Positions 1 to 9,159 of a stretch of 59,253 bases of DNA are shown here, one piece after another. The stretch is from the NCBI GenBank assembly GCA_017643305.1, contig JAEPNQ010000016.1, positions 1 through 59,253 of the forward strand. The letters are read 5' to 3'. Made by a program: the position numbers and the translations under genes. The DNA comes from Marinibacterium sp. (GTDB lineage Bacteria; Pseudomonadota; Alphaproteobacteria; Rhodobacterales; Rhodobacteraceae). The notes under the pieces are model-generated. The model worked only from the letters and a program-made list of their open reading frames with translations, had not been told where the DNA came from and did no database searches. Within the stretch, counting starts at the first letter, position 1; every line of letters begins with the position of its first letter.

Positions 1-2
1 AT

Positions 3-617
3 GGGTTTGAAGCGAATGGGCAGCTCGGACTGGCGTCGATCCGCGCAGCAAATACTGCTGGAACACGGGTCTTCTTGGCGTCGACAGCGGCGGTTTACGG
101 CAACCAGACAGGATTGTTGAAGGAAGATACCCCACCGCGGCCTGTCGCAGAATACGGCCGGTCAAAAATGCAGATGGAGCGGGACGCCGCGCGTGTCGCT
201 GCCGCATCTGGCGTGCCGCTTACCCTTATGCGAGTCGGCAAAATTGGTGGACTGGACGCCATCCTGGGCAACTGGAAGCCGGGCTTTCAGCTGGATCAGT
301 TCCCCAACGGCACTACACCGCATCGCAGCTATATTGGGGTTTCCTCTTTGGCGCAGACACTGGCGGTTCTGATGCAAACGCCCAGCTTGCCGGGTTGTCT
401 GAACATTGCTGAACCCGGGGCCGTCGCCATGGGTGATCTGCTGGATGCGGCCGGTCTGGGCTGGTCCCCGCGCCCCGCCTCCGATACGGCCATCGCGCGG
501 GTTGAAATGGACGTTTCGCGCGTATCGATTGTTGCCGATACCCTGCCCAAAAATTGCGATCCGGGCCGCGTGGTGCAGGAATGGCGGGACTATTCGCAAA
601 GGGGGGAACCCGTTTGA
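3..617 (+). CDS. NAD-dependent epimerase/dehydratase (5' end outside window)
   Basis: The frame is open from the window edge, so the N-terminal dinucleotide-binding half is missing. What remains shows the SDR catalytic core: a strand ending LASTAAVYG, then the Y-x3-K pair in EYGRSK, and a C-terminal substrate-binding part. This is the extended-SDR layout of nucleotide-sugar epimerases and dehydratases. The stop overlaps the TTG start of the following sugar transferase by 4 bases, so the two are probably co-translated. The role in making or modifying a nucleotide sugar for the adjoining polysaccharide cluster is inferred from context; the exact substrate cannot be read from this fragment. Confidence 0.8.
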   Translation, partial: GFEANGQLGLASIRAANTAGTRVFLASTAAVYGNQTGLLKEDTPPRPVAEYGRSKMQMERDAARVAAASGVPLTLMRVGKIGGLDAILGNWKPGFQLDQFPNGTTPHRSYIGVSSLAQTLAVLMQTPSLPGCLNIAEPGAVAMGDLLDAAGLGWSPRPASDTAIARVEMDVSRVSIVADTLPKNCDPGRVVQEWRDYSQRGEPV

Positions 618-1225
618 CAATATCAAAACGTGCGTTCGACATCTGCCTGGCGTTGGTTCTATCGGTGGTCTTGCTGCCGGTGATGGCCGGTCTGATATGC
701 TGGCTTTTGTACAAGCAGGGCGGGCCAATTTTCCATGTCGCTGAACGGATGAAAACCAGTAAAACAGCCTTTCGGCTTTAGAAGTTTCGCACAATGGACG
801 TGGCTGAAACCGATGTGGGTGTAACCGGTGGCAACAAGACGAACCGGATCAAACCGGCCGGCCGTTGGCTGCGCAAAACCCGGTTGGATGAACTGCCGCA
901 ACTTTGGAACATTCTGCGCGGCGACATCAGTTTTGTCGGCCTCCGCCCGCCCCTGCGTGAATATGTGGAACGGTTCCCGGATCTCTATTCTGCGGTGTTA
1001 CAAAATCGACCGGGTGTAACGGGTCTGGCGACTATCGTTTACCACCGGCACGAATCGGTACTTTTGGCGCGGTGTGCATCCGCGGAGGAAACAGAGGCTG
1101 TGTATGCCACCTGTTGTGTTCCGACCAAGGCTCGGCTTGACCTGATTTACCAAGAACATCAAAATCTGTGCTTTGACGTTGACCTCATTTGCCAAACGGT
1201 TGGGGGAATTTTCGCCCGGCAATAA
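614..1225 (+). pseudogene. ExoY-type undecaprenyl-phosphate sugar transferase with in-frame amber stop
   Basis: The reading frame gives a bacterial sugar transferase of normal length (204 codons) but is interrupted by TAG at codon 56 (779-781). The N-terminal part has the usual single membrane segment (residues about 8-33) and GGPIFHVAERMKT. After the stop the same frame resumes with KFRTMD, then KTRLDELPQLWNILRGD and VGLRPP, all family hallmarks. The family normally reads L-W-K-F-R-T-M here, so TGG (Trp) has become TAG by one G-to-A change. There is no frameshift. If intact it would load the first sugar phosphate onto undecaprenyl phosphate at the inner membrane. The 55-residue stub alone cannot be active. 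Re-initiation at ATG 794 would lack the membrane anchor. A sequencing error is possible. Confidence 0.85.
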
Positions 1226-1325
1226 GATTCTGACGATCTGTTTGCAGTAGCAGAAAAACCCGTTAAGTATTGCAATCAGCTTGCAGTTTTTTTGCGCAGA
1301 TTGTTACGGGGTACTGTGAGGTTCT

Positions 1326-2219
1326 ATGAAAAGAAAAGTTACGAAAGCGATTTTCCCGGTCGCGGGTTTGGGAACGCGCTTCTTGCCGGCGACAAAATCC
1401 GTGCCGAAAGAGATAATGACACTGGTCGATCGCCCGTTGATCCAGTACGCAATTGACGAAGCACGCGCAGCAGGCATCAAGGAATTCATTTTTGTCACCA
1501 GCCGTGGCAAGTCCGCTTTGGAAGACTACTTCGACCACTCACCGGTTCTGGAGCAGGAACTTCGCAAGAAGGGCAAGACCGAGCTTCTGGAAACGCTGAA
1601 AGCCACCGATATGGAATCGGGTGCAATTGCCTATATCCGCCAGCACAAGGCACTGGGCCTCGGGCATGCGGTATGGTGTGCGCGCCGTCTGATCGCGAAT
1701 GAACCGTTTGCCGTGATGCTGCCGGACGATGTTATCGCTGGTGAAATGCCCTGCCTGCAGGAGATGGTGGCGGCTTACGAAGAATCCGGTGGCAACATTG
1801 TTGCTGCGATGGAGGTTCCGCCGGAAAAAACCAGTTCCTACGGCGTGCTGGATATACGCGAAGACCACGGTTCCATGGTCCGCGTTGGTGGCATGGTGGA
1901 AAAACCCAAGGCCGAAGAAGCCCCGTCGAACCTGGCCGTCATCGGGCGCTACATCCTGGAACCCACTGTGCTGCGCAACCTGAACAAGCTCAAACAGGGC
2001 GCGGGTGGGGAAATTCAGCTTACCGATGCTATCGCCGAGGACATCGCATCTGATGTACCGGTTTATGGCTACCGTTTCCGCGGCCAGAGGTTTGACTGCG
2101 GCTCCAAGGCTGGCTTCCTTCAGGCGACAGTGGCCTTCGGCCTATCCCGGCCGGAACTTCGGGAAGAGCTGGCGGGCTACCTGCATGAAATCATCCAGAC
2201 CGACAAAGCGGCGCAATAA
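1326..2219 (+). CDS. galU: UTP-glucose-1-phosphate uridylyltransferase
   Basis: Makes UDP-glucose from UTP and glucose 1-phosphate in the cytoplasm, the precursor for galactose and exopolysaccharide donors. The 297-residue protein has the nucleotide-binding signature AGLGTRFLPATKSVPKE near residues 13-29, the GLGHAVWCA segment, DVIAGE, and the VEKPK and DCGSKAGF motifs, all in the usual order and at the usual family length. The ATG follows GTGAGG at a sensible distance. It sits 19 bases ahead of galE, so both probably share a transcript. About 100 bases separate it from the interrupted sugar transferase, room for its own promoter. It appears intact. Confidence 0.95.
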   Translation: MKRKVTKAIFPVAGLGTRFLPATKSVPKEIMTLVDRPLIQYAIDEARAAGIKEFIFVTSRGKSALEDYFDHSPVLEQELRKKGKTELLETLKATDMESGAIAYIRQHKALGLGHAVWCARRLIANEPFAVMLPDDVIAGEMPCLQEMVAAYEESGGNIVAAMEVPPEKTSSYGVLDIREDHGSMVRVGGMVEKPKAEEAPSNLAVIGRYILEPTVLRNLNKLKQGAGGEIQLTDAIAEDIASDVPVYGYRFRGQRFDCGSKAGFLQATVAFGLSRPELREELAGYLHEIIQTDKAAQ

Positions 2220-2238
2220 TCTCTGACGGAGCCCAAAT

Positions 2239-3222
2239 TTGGACCACGTTCTTGTCACCGGCGGCGCCGGATATATCGGTTCGCATGCGTGCAAGGCGCT
2301 GAGCCAGGCAGGATACATGCCGGTCACCTTCGACAATCTCGTCACGGGCTGGCGGGACGCTGTCAAATTTGGCCCCTTCGAACAAGGTGACCTGAGCAAT
2401 CGCGCGCGGCTGGATGCGGTGTTCCAGACCTATAAACCAGTCGCAGTCATGCATTTCGCGGCACTCAGCCAGGTGGGTGAGGCAATGTCCAAGCCGGGAC
2501 TCTACTGGCAGAACAACGTTTGTGGCTCGCTCAGCCTGATAGAAGCCGCCGTGGAAAACGGGTGCCTCGATTTCGTTTTCTCTTCGACTTGTGCCACCTA
2601 TGGCGAACATGACAATGTCGTGCTGGATGAATCCACGCCGCAGGAACCGCTGAACGCCTACGGCGCCTGCAAACGCGCCATCGAAGATATGCTGCATAAC
2701 TTCGAAGCGGCACATGGGCTTCGGTCGGTCATCTTCCGCTACTTCAACGTGGCCGGTGCCGATCCCGACGGAGAGGTGGGAGAATTTCACAAGCCCGAAA
2801 CACATCTGATTCCGCTGATGCTGGATGCCATCGACGGCAAGCGTGACGCGTTGACTGTGTTTGGCACAGATTACGACACGCCGGATGGGACATGCATTCG
2901 CGACTATGTCCATGTCTGTGATCTGGTCGACGCGCATGTTCTGGGGCTAAAATGGCTGAAAGATGGGAAAGGTTCCGAAGTGTTCAACCTTGGCACTGGA
3001 AGCGGGTTTTCGGTGCGCGAGGTAATAACGCATTCGCGGTCGGTCACTAACCGCGATGTCCCGATTGTCGAAGGCCCGCGCCGCGCTGGGGACTGTACCA
3101 AGCTGGTTTCGGGCTCAGTTCGTGCCGAACGGGATTTGCAGTGGACCCCAACACGGTCAAAGCTGGAAGTCATGATCGCCGACGCCTGGAGATGGCACCA
3201 AACTGGACATTACGACAAATAG
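2239..3222 (+). CDS. galE: UDP-glucose 4-epimerase
   Basis: Interconverts UDP-glucose and UDP-galactose, directly using the product of the preceding galU. The 327-residue protein starts with the NAD-binding motif VTGGAGYIGSH. It has the catalytic Ser-Thr and Y-x3-K (SSTCATYG, then AYGACKRAIE) and YFNVAGADPDGE typical of GalE. The start is TTG at 2239, preceded by GGAG at 2228-2231. No ATG lies close to the motif, so the TTG is convincing. No damage is visible. Confidence 0.93.
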   Translation: MDHVLVTGGAGYIGSHACKALSQAGYMPVTFDNLVTGWRDAVKFGPFEQGDLSNRARLDAVFQTYKPVAVMHFAALSQVGEAMSKPGLYWQNNVCGSLSLIEAAVENGCLDFVFSSTCATYGEHDNVVLDESTPQEPLNAYGACKRAIEDMLHNFEAAHGLRSVIFRYFNVAGADPDGEVGEFHKPETHLIPLMLDAIDGKRDALTVFGTDYDTPDGTCIRDYVHVCDLVDAHVLGLKWLKDGKGSEVFNLGTGSGFSVREVITHSRSVTNRDVPIVEGPRRAGDCTKLVSGSVRAERDLQWTPTRSKLEVMIADAWRWHQTGHYDK

Positions 3223-3241
3223 CAGGCCTCCTCCGGCCAGA

Positions 3242-4438
3242 TTGCTGGATATCACCCGACTGATCAGCCGGGCCGGCCGGGTGCTGACTGGCGTAGACCG
3301 GGTGGAACTGGCCTATCTGCGTGCCCTGATTGCTGATGATGTCCCGCTTTATGCCATTGCTCGCACGACCCTCGGTTATATTCTGCTCGACCAAAACGGC
3401 GCGGCGGAGATCGAAGGTCGTGTTTCTGGGCGGACCGAATGGGGGCCGCGGGACATCTACACTGCGTTCGCCGCCGGCCAGCCAGAGTCGGTCAAACATG
3501 CCGAAAGTGATTTGCGGCGTTTCGCACTCAGCCGCTGCCCCTCGGGTCTGCTGAGTACCATGCTGGCGCGGCACGTGCCCCGCTCACTCACTTATCTGAA
3601 CACCGGACACAGTAATATCACTGACCGCATGCTGCGTGCTGTTCGCGAGACCTTGCATGGGCGTATCGCAATCGTGCTACACGATACGATCCCCTTGGAT
3701 TTTCCGGACTACCAACGAGATGGAATCCCGGGTCGATTCGAAGCCATGTTACGGCGGATACAGACCCATGCAGACCTAGTCATCTGTAATTCCAAGGCGA
3801 CGGAAGACAGTTTTCACAGACATTCAGTTGCTCTGAAATCGCAGCCTGACACGGCTGTCGCCCATTTGGGCGTAGAAATCGACTTGGATGAACCGCCGGA
3901 TACATTCGAACAGATAGTTCCAGAACCGCCCTATTTCATTGCCGTTGGTACGATAGAGCCGCGCAAACGTTATGATCTGTTGCTGGATGTCTGGGACGAA
4001 CTGGTAGATCACGGCCCCCCACGTCTCTACGTTTGCGGGGCGCGCGGTTGGAAAAACGAAAATGTGTTTCAACGTCTGGACAAACACAATGATGGGTCCG
4101 CCATTTATGAATTGAATGAACTGGGCGACAGGGAACTATTGGCCTTGATGCAAAACGCCGTGGCACTGCTTTTTCCCAGCGACGCCGAAGGTTTTGGCCT
4201 TCCAGCAGTTGAAGCGGCGGCAATGGGGGTTCCCGTGATCTGCCAGGACTTGCCGGTATTCCGCGAAATTCTGGGCGACATACCAGTTTACGTAAAGGGA
4301 TCAGACCGTTATCTATGGAAAAACATAATCGAGTGTCTGATCCATGATCAAACCCTGGGCGCCAAGACGGTAACCGAGCAGAAATTCGTCCCTCCCACCT
4401 GGGAGGAACATTTCAATATCGTCTTAAAACTGTGCTGA
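3242..4438 (+). CDS. Family 4 glycosyltransferase
   Basis: A GT-B fold glycosyltransferase of the GT4 class. The C-terminal half shows the donor-binding region VGTIEPRKRYDLLLDVW and the E-x7-E signature in DAEGFGLPAVEAAAMGVPV. The N-terminal half has LLDITRLISRAGRVLTGVDRVELAYL, seen in roseobacterial polysaccharide glycosyltransferases. It probably adds a sugar to a lipid-linked intermediate at the cytoplasmic face. The start is uncertain: TTG 3242 opens directly at the conserved LLDITRL segment, but the frame stays open upstream into galE without an ATG or GTG. No internal stop is seen, unlike the next two genes. Confidence 0.85.
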   Translation: MLDITRLISRAGRVLTGVDRVELAYLRALIADDVPLYAIARTTLGYILLDQNGAAEIEGRVSGRTEWGPRDIYTAFAAGQPESVKHAESDLRRFALSRCPSGLLSTMLARHVPRSLTYLNTGHSNITDRMLRAVRETLHGRIAIVLHDTIPLDFPDYQRDGIPGRFEAMLRRIQTHADLVICNSKATEDSFHRHSVALKSQPDTAVAHLGVEIDLDEPPDTFEQIVPEPPYFIAVGTIEPRKRYDLLLDVWDELVDHGPPRLYVCGARGWKNENVFQRLDKHNDGSAIYELNELGDRELLALMQNAVALLFPSDAEGFGLPAVEAAAMGVPVICQDLPVFREILGDIPVYVKGSDRYLWKNIIECLIHDQTLGAKTVTEQKFVPPTWEEHFNIVLKLC

Positions 4439-4484
4439 TAGGGGTCCGACCGGATCACGGGTACTGAGTGCGAAGGAGCGGCCA

Positions 4485-5495
4485 TTGGGCCTAATGCAGT
4501 CTTATCGCCTGCGGCTTCAGCGGAAGCGTTGGCGGTTACGCGCGTTGCGTAAGCGACGCGAACTGCGTTCCGTTGCAGATCGAACTGATCAGATTGGCAA
4601 CGAAGACATCTTGGTTTTCACAACCCTGCGCAATGAACGGGTGCGCTTGCCCTATTTCCTGGACTATTACCGCGACATGCGGGTCGGCCATTTCTTCATG
4701 GTTGACAATGACGGCACAGATGGGTCGCTGGACTACCTTGTGTCTCAACCCGATGTGTCTGTTTGGCATACGCGGGCAGGCTACAAACGCGCGCGGTTTG
4801 GAGTGGATTGGCTGAACTGGCTGCAACGTAAATACGCCCATGGGCATTGGACGCTTGTGGTCGATCCCGACGAATTCCTGATTTACCCGTTCTGTGACAC
4901 ACGGCCGTTACGCGCCCTGACGGACTGGCTCGACGCGTCTTCGATCAAATCGTTCAGCGCAATGCTACTCGATATGTAACCTAAGGGCCGGCTGGATGAA
5001 CATCCTTACGAGGAGGGCGCAAATCCGCTGGACGTCGCAGGGTGGTTTGACAGTGGGAATTACACACTCAAGAAAAACTCCCGATACGGCAACCTGTGGA
5101 TTCAGGGCGGCCCGCGCAGCCGGGTGTTTTTTGCCGATGCACCCGAAAAGGCCCCCGCACTGAACAAGATACCGCTTGTACGCTGGGATAAGCGGTACAC
5201 CTATGTCAGTTCCACCCACATGCTGCTGCCGCGCGGTCTGAACCAGGTGTACGATGAATGGGGTGGCGAAAAGGCATCCGGCATCCTGCTGCATGCAAAA
5301 TTCCTGGACACGTTTTCCGTCAAGACGGCCGAGGAACTTTCGCGCAACCAGCACTATGCTGCGTCGCTAGAATACAAGGCTTATGCTGAAAGTCTGAAAG
5401 AAGACCCCGACCTCTGGTGCAAATGGTCGGAAAAATACATCAGCTGGCGCCAGCTGGAAATCCTCGGCCTCATGTCCAAAGGAAACTGGGCATGA
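4485..5495 (+). pseudogene. GT2-like glycosyltransferase with in-frame ochre stop
   Basis: Reads as a 336-residue glycosyltransferase of the group that begins FTTLRNERVRLPYFLDYY, with DNDGTDGSLDYL and DPDEFL forming the nucleotide-sugar and metal site. TAA at codon 165 (4977-4979) interrupts it. The frame then continues as PKGRLDEHPYEEGA and later RWDKRYTYVSSTH, so the lost codon was most likely Tyr (DMYPKGR). The start is TTG 4485, six bases after AAGGAG; ATG 4494 would be too far from that site. The last codons overlap the ATG of the next gene (ATGA). One base change explains the break, pointing to recent inactivation or an error in the sequence. Confidence 0.83.
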
Positions 5496-7213
5496 GGGAC
5501 TACAACGCAAGGGCGGTTTCGGTTGGTATCGTCATGCTGGTCCATACGGCTCTGAACCGTGCGGAACAGGTGGCCCGGCATTGGACAGCAGCAGGCTGTC
5601 CCGTGGTCATCCACGTGGACAAAAGTGTGCCACGCGCAACGTATCGGGCGTTTGAGAAAAAGGTGTCGGATGATCCGAACATCCTGTTCAGCAAGCGCCA
5701 TAAATGTGAATGGGGCACATGAAGTATTGTCGCGGCATCCCAATCCGCGTCCGAACTGATGCTGCAGCGGTTTAAGGATGTGACCCATGTTTTGCTGGCG
5801 TCAGGATCGTGCCTGCCGCTACGCCCAATCGAAGAACTGCACGAATATCTGGCTGCTCGCCCGCGCACCGATTTCATTGAAAGCGCAACCACGGCCGAAG
5901 TTCCGTGGACCGTTGGCGGGTTGGACGAAGAACGCTTCACCCTGCGCTTTCCCTTTGCGTGGAAAAAACATCGCTACCTGTTTGACTGCTATGTCGACCT
6001 GCAGCGCTTGCTGCGGCTGCAACGCAAGATCCCGGGTGGGCTGGTTCCCCATATGGGCAGCCAATGGTGGTGTCTGACCCGACAGACCCTGTCTGCCATC
6101 TTGCAGGACCCGGAACGCCCGAGCTTTGACGCCTATTTTCGGCAGGTCTGGATCCCTGATGAAAGCTATTACCAGACGCTGGCGCGGATCTATTCTACTC
6201 GGATCGAAAGCCGATCGCTGACGCTATCGAAATTCGATTTTCAGGGTAAACCGCACATCTTTTACGATGACCACCTGCAACTATTGCGCCGGTCTGACTG
6301 TTTTGTTGCGCGCAAGATCTGGCCTCATGCCGTAAGACTGTACCAATCCTTCCTGACCGATAGCGCTGCTGCGATGAAACAGACGGAACCCAACCCTGGT
6401 AAGATCGACCGAATTTTTGCCAAGGCCGTTGAACGCCGGACGCGCGGCCGTGCCGGCTTGTATATGCAAAGCCGCTTTCCGAACGTGGATTGAGAAAACG
6501 GTGTCACCTGCAACAGCTATTCAGTTTTTGAAGGGTTTTCTGAACTGTTTGAAAACTTCGAAACCTGGCTGGCCAAGTCCACCGGTGGGCGCGTGCACGG
6601 CCACCTGTTTTCGCCGGAGCGTGTGGAATTTGCTGGTGGCCAGCGCATGATTAATGGTGCGCTCAGCGACAGTGCGGCCAAGCGGGATTATGACCCGCGT
6701 GCTTTCCTGACCAGCCTGATCTGGAATACGCGGGGTGAACGGCAGTCCTTCCAGTTCGGGCCGTGGGACAACCAGAAAATTGGCTGGCAGATCGCCCGCG
6801 ATCCCAACGCGCAAATCTCGGTCGTCAGCGGCGCCTGGGCGATCCCGCTTTTCCGGTCGAACAAGAACTTTGCCGACCTGCGCAGCGAAGCGGCGGAGTT
6901 GCAGAAAATCGAAAGCAAACATCTGAATGAATTGCGGTCGACATACGCCAAGGCCCGCATACGCATCTGGACCATGGCGGAATTCATCGAAGCCCCTATG
7001 GAACCACTGCAAACCATCATCGATGAAATCGGCTTTGCCCATTCCCGGCGCCTGACCGAAGCCCCGACCATGGTGGACCTTGAAGGCTTTGGCCAGTTTC
7101 TGCAAAATCTGAAAAATCAGGGCATGCACCCCTATCTGATGGGGGACTTCCCCGTCGAAAAAGGGCCGGTCAACATGCCGAAACCCCCCAGCAAACCCTA
7201 CCTTGTCCAGTAA
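5492..7213 (+). pseudogene. Beta-1,6-N-acetylglucosaminyltransferase-like protein with two in-frame opal stops
   Basis: The single frame of 574 codons encodes a GT14-like (core-2/I-branching type) N-terminal domain followed by a C-terminal region known from roseobacterial homologues. TGA occurs at codon 77 (5720-5722, after KCEWGT) and codon 334 (6491-6493, after RFPNVD). As I recall the family, both places carry Trp (GTW and DWENGV), so each is TGG to TGA. Between and after them the protein is well preserved: HVLLASGSCLPLRP, FIESATTAEVPWTVGGLD, MGSQWWCLT, RVHGHLF and ALSDSAAKRDYDPRAF. The first stop removes nearly everything. The gene overlaps the previous one by 4 bases and ends 6 bases before the sulfotransferase. 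Confidence 0.82.
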
Positions 7214-7219
7214 TCCCGC

Positions 7220-8662
7220 ATGACAGGCGCGTTCGACTATTTCGTAATTTTCGCCGAAATGCGGACTGGTTCCAATTTTCTGGAAACTAACCTCAACGCG
7301 TTTGACGGCATCGCCTGTCGGGGAGAAGCGTTCAATCCGCATTTCATCGGCTACCCCAATCGTAGCGACTTGCTGGCCATATCTCGGGCGGATCGCGATA
7401 CAAATCCGACGTTGGTGATCGATGCGATCCGCGATGACCCGACCGCGCTGTCGGGTTTCCGCTTCTTCCACGACCATGACCCGCGCGTGCTCGAACCTAT
7501 CCTGGAGGATCAGCGCTGTGCCAAGATCATCCTGACCCGCAACCCGCTCGATAGCTACGTGTCGTGGAAAATTGCGCAGGAAACTGGTCAGTGGAAGTTG
7601 ACGGATGTCAAACGCCGCAAGGACGCCAAGGCGCGCTTTGACGGTGATGAATTTGCGCGCCATGTGGAGGTGTTGCGGGATTTTCAGGTGTTCGTACTGA
7701 ACCAGCTGCAAACCACCGGGCAGACCGCATTTTACATCGCGTACGAAGACCTGCAGGACGTTGCCGTGATTAACGGGCTGGCGCGGTGGCTGGGCGTGGA
7801 TGCGGAACTGGACAGTCTGGATAAGAGCCTCAAGCCGCAAAACCCCACACCCTTGATTTCTAAGGTGTCAAATCCCGATGACCTAGTGACTGGGCTGGCG
7901 GAATTGGATCGCTTCAATCTGAACCGAACCCCCAATTTTGAACCGCGCCGTGGGCCATCCGTGCCTACCTATGTCGCGGCAGTGAATGCACCGCTGTTGT
8001 ACATGCCCTTGCGAAGCGGGCCGGAAGCGGAAGTGGTACAATGGCTAGCCGCGCTGGATGGAGTCAATCCTGCGGACCTGCTGACCAAGGCCAACCAGAA
8101 ACAGCTGCGTCAGTGGAAAAAGACTCATCCGGGTCACCGCAGCTTTACCGTTCTGCGTCACCCCGTTGCCCGCGCACATGCTGCGTTCTGCCAATACATT
8201 CTGGATACCGGACCCAACAGTTTCGAACATATTCGCGCGACTTTGAAAAAGCAGTTCAAGCTGCCGCTGCCCAACGGTCAGCCCGATGCGTTCTACACCC
8301 GCGCGATACATCGCGAGGCGTTTGAAGGCTACCTGCGGTTTGTCCGTGCCAACCTCGCCGGGCAAACTGGTATTCGTGTGGACCCGGTCTGGGCCAGTCA
8401 GGCGCAGATTCTGTCGGGGTTCGGGGACATGGTTCTGCCGGATCTGGTGGTACGGGAAACTGAAATGGCGGACTTACTGCCCGCCTTGGCTGAACGTGTT
8501 GGGGCAAGCGCCATCGCGCCACCTCCCGCCGCGCCGGACACCGGGCCATTTGCCGTTTCAGACATCTATGACGACGCATTGGAGGCTAAGGTGGCCGAGG
8601 CCTACCATAAAGACTATCAGTTGTTTGGATTCGAAGTCTGGTCCGCAGATCAGGCCGCCTGA
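7220..8662 (+). CDS. NodH-like sulfotransferase, apparently two sulfotransferase domains
   Basis: 480 residues. The N-terminal half resembles NodH-type PAPS-dependent sulfotransferases: the phosphosulfate loop FAEMRTGSNFLE at residues about 11-22, then the 3'-phosphate motif ILTRNPLDSYVSWK near residue 110. The second half begins around residue 245 and has its own 3'-phosphate-like motif, TVLRHPVARAHAAFCQYIL, so this seems to be a fusion or tandem of two sulfotransferase-like domains. The second lacks an obvious RTGS-type loop. It probably sulfates a sugar of the polysaccharide made by the preceding genes (inferred). Its 3' end overlaps the opposite-strand ptsN by 13 bases. The frame is intact. 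Confidence 0.82.
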   Translation: MTGAFDYFVIFAEMRTGSNFLETNLNAFDGIACRGEAFNPHFIGYPNRSDLLAISRADRDTNPTLVIDAIRDDPTALSGFRFFHDHDPRVLEPILEDQRCAKIILTRNPLDSYVSWKIAQETGQWKLTDVKRRKDAKARFDGDEFARHVEVLRDFQVFVLNQLQTTGQTAFYIAYEDLQDVAVINGLARWLGVDAELDSLDKSLKPQNPTPLISKVSNPDDLVTGLAELDRFNLNRTPNFEPRRGPSVPTYVAAVNAPLLYMPLRSGPEAEVVQWLAALDGVNPADLLTKANQKQLRQWKKTHPGHRSFTVLRHPVARAHAAFCQYILDTGPNSFEHIRATLKKQFKLPLPNGQPDAFYTRAIHREAFEGYLRFVRANLAGQTGIRVDPVWASQAQILSGFGDMVLPDLVVRETEMADLLPALAERVGASAIAPPPAAPDTGPFAVSDIYDDALEAKVAEAYHKDYQLFGFEVWSADQAA

Positions 8663-9114
8663 ACCGGCTGCGTTTCGGTCAGAATGGTATAAATTGTTGC
8701 CGGATCCGGATTCGCCCGCAACTTGGCGCAGATTGATGGGTCGCGCAGCGTGCGGGACACCCGCGCCAGTGCTTTCAAATGATTTACACCCGCATCCTTG
8801 GGCGCGAACAACGCAAATGCAATGTCAATCGGTTGGCGGTCCACTGCGCCGAAATCAATTGGCGTTTCCAGCAGAACAATGCCGCCCACGACATCATCCA
8901 GACCGTCCAGACGTGCATGCGGCAAGGCAACCCCGTGCCCAACACCAGTGGGGCCCAGGCTTTCGCGCTCCATCAACGCATCGACCACAATAGGAGCATC
9001 CAGACCAAACGCGCTCTGCGCCAGGTCGCCGATCTCCTGAAACAGACGTTTCTTGCTGGACGCCGCAGACATGACCCGCACGGCTCCAGGCTTGAGAATC
9101 GCCGAAAGTTCCAT
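8650..9114 (-). CDS. ptsN: PTS IIA-like nitrogen regulatory protein
   Basis: Soluble IIA protein of the nitrogen-type phosphotransferase system, a regulator rather than a sugar carrier. The phospho-accepting His lies in GVALPHARLDGL (His66 from the chosen start). ATG 9114 is chosen (MELSAIL) because GGAG sits nine bases upstream and known family members begin this way. A longer frame from GTG 9135 has no good ribosome site. It is 45 bases downstream of hpf. The rpoN gene often found next to hpf-ptsN in proteobacteria is absent here. Confidence 0.92.
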   Translation of the reverse strand: MELSAILKPGAVRVMSAASSKKRLFQEIGDLAQSAFGLDAPIVVDALMERESLGPTGVGHGVALPHARLDGLDDVVGGIVLLETPIDFGAVDRQPIDIAFALFAPKDAGVNHLKALARVSRTLRDPSICAKLRANPDPATIYTILTETQPVQAA

Positions 9115-9159
9115 TCCTACTCGCTCCGTCATCACCGGGCTGGCCCGGCCATCGGTGGC

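Noticed and set aside
614-7213. Genetic-code change or programmed readthrough as explanation for the stops
   Set aside because: All three stop codons occur inside the damaged frames, while the same codons end many intact genes in the window. Simple mutation is more economical; only the TGA sites leave a small opening for readthrough.
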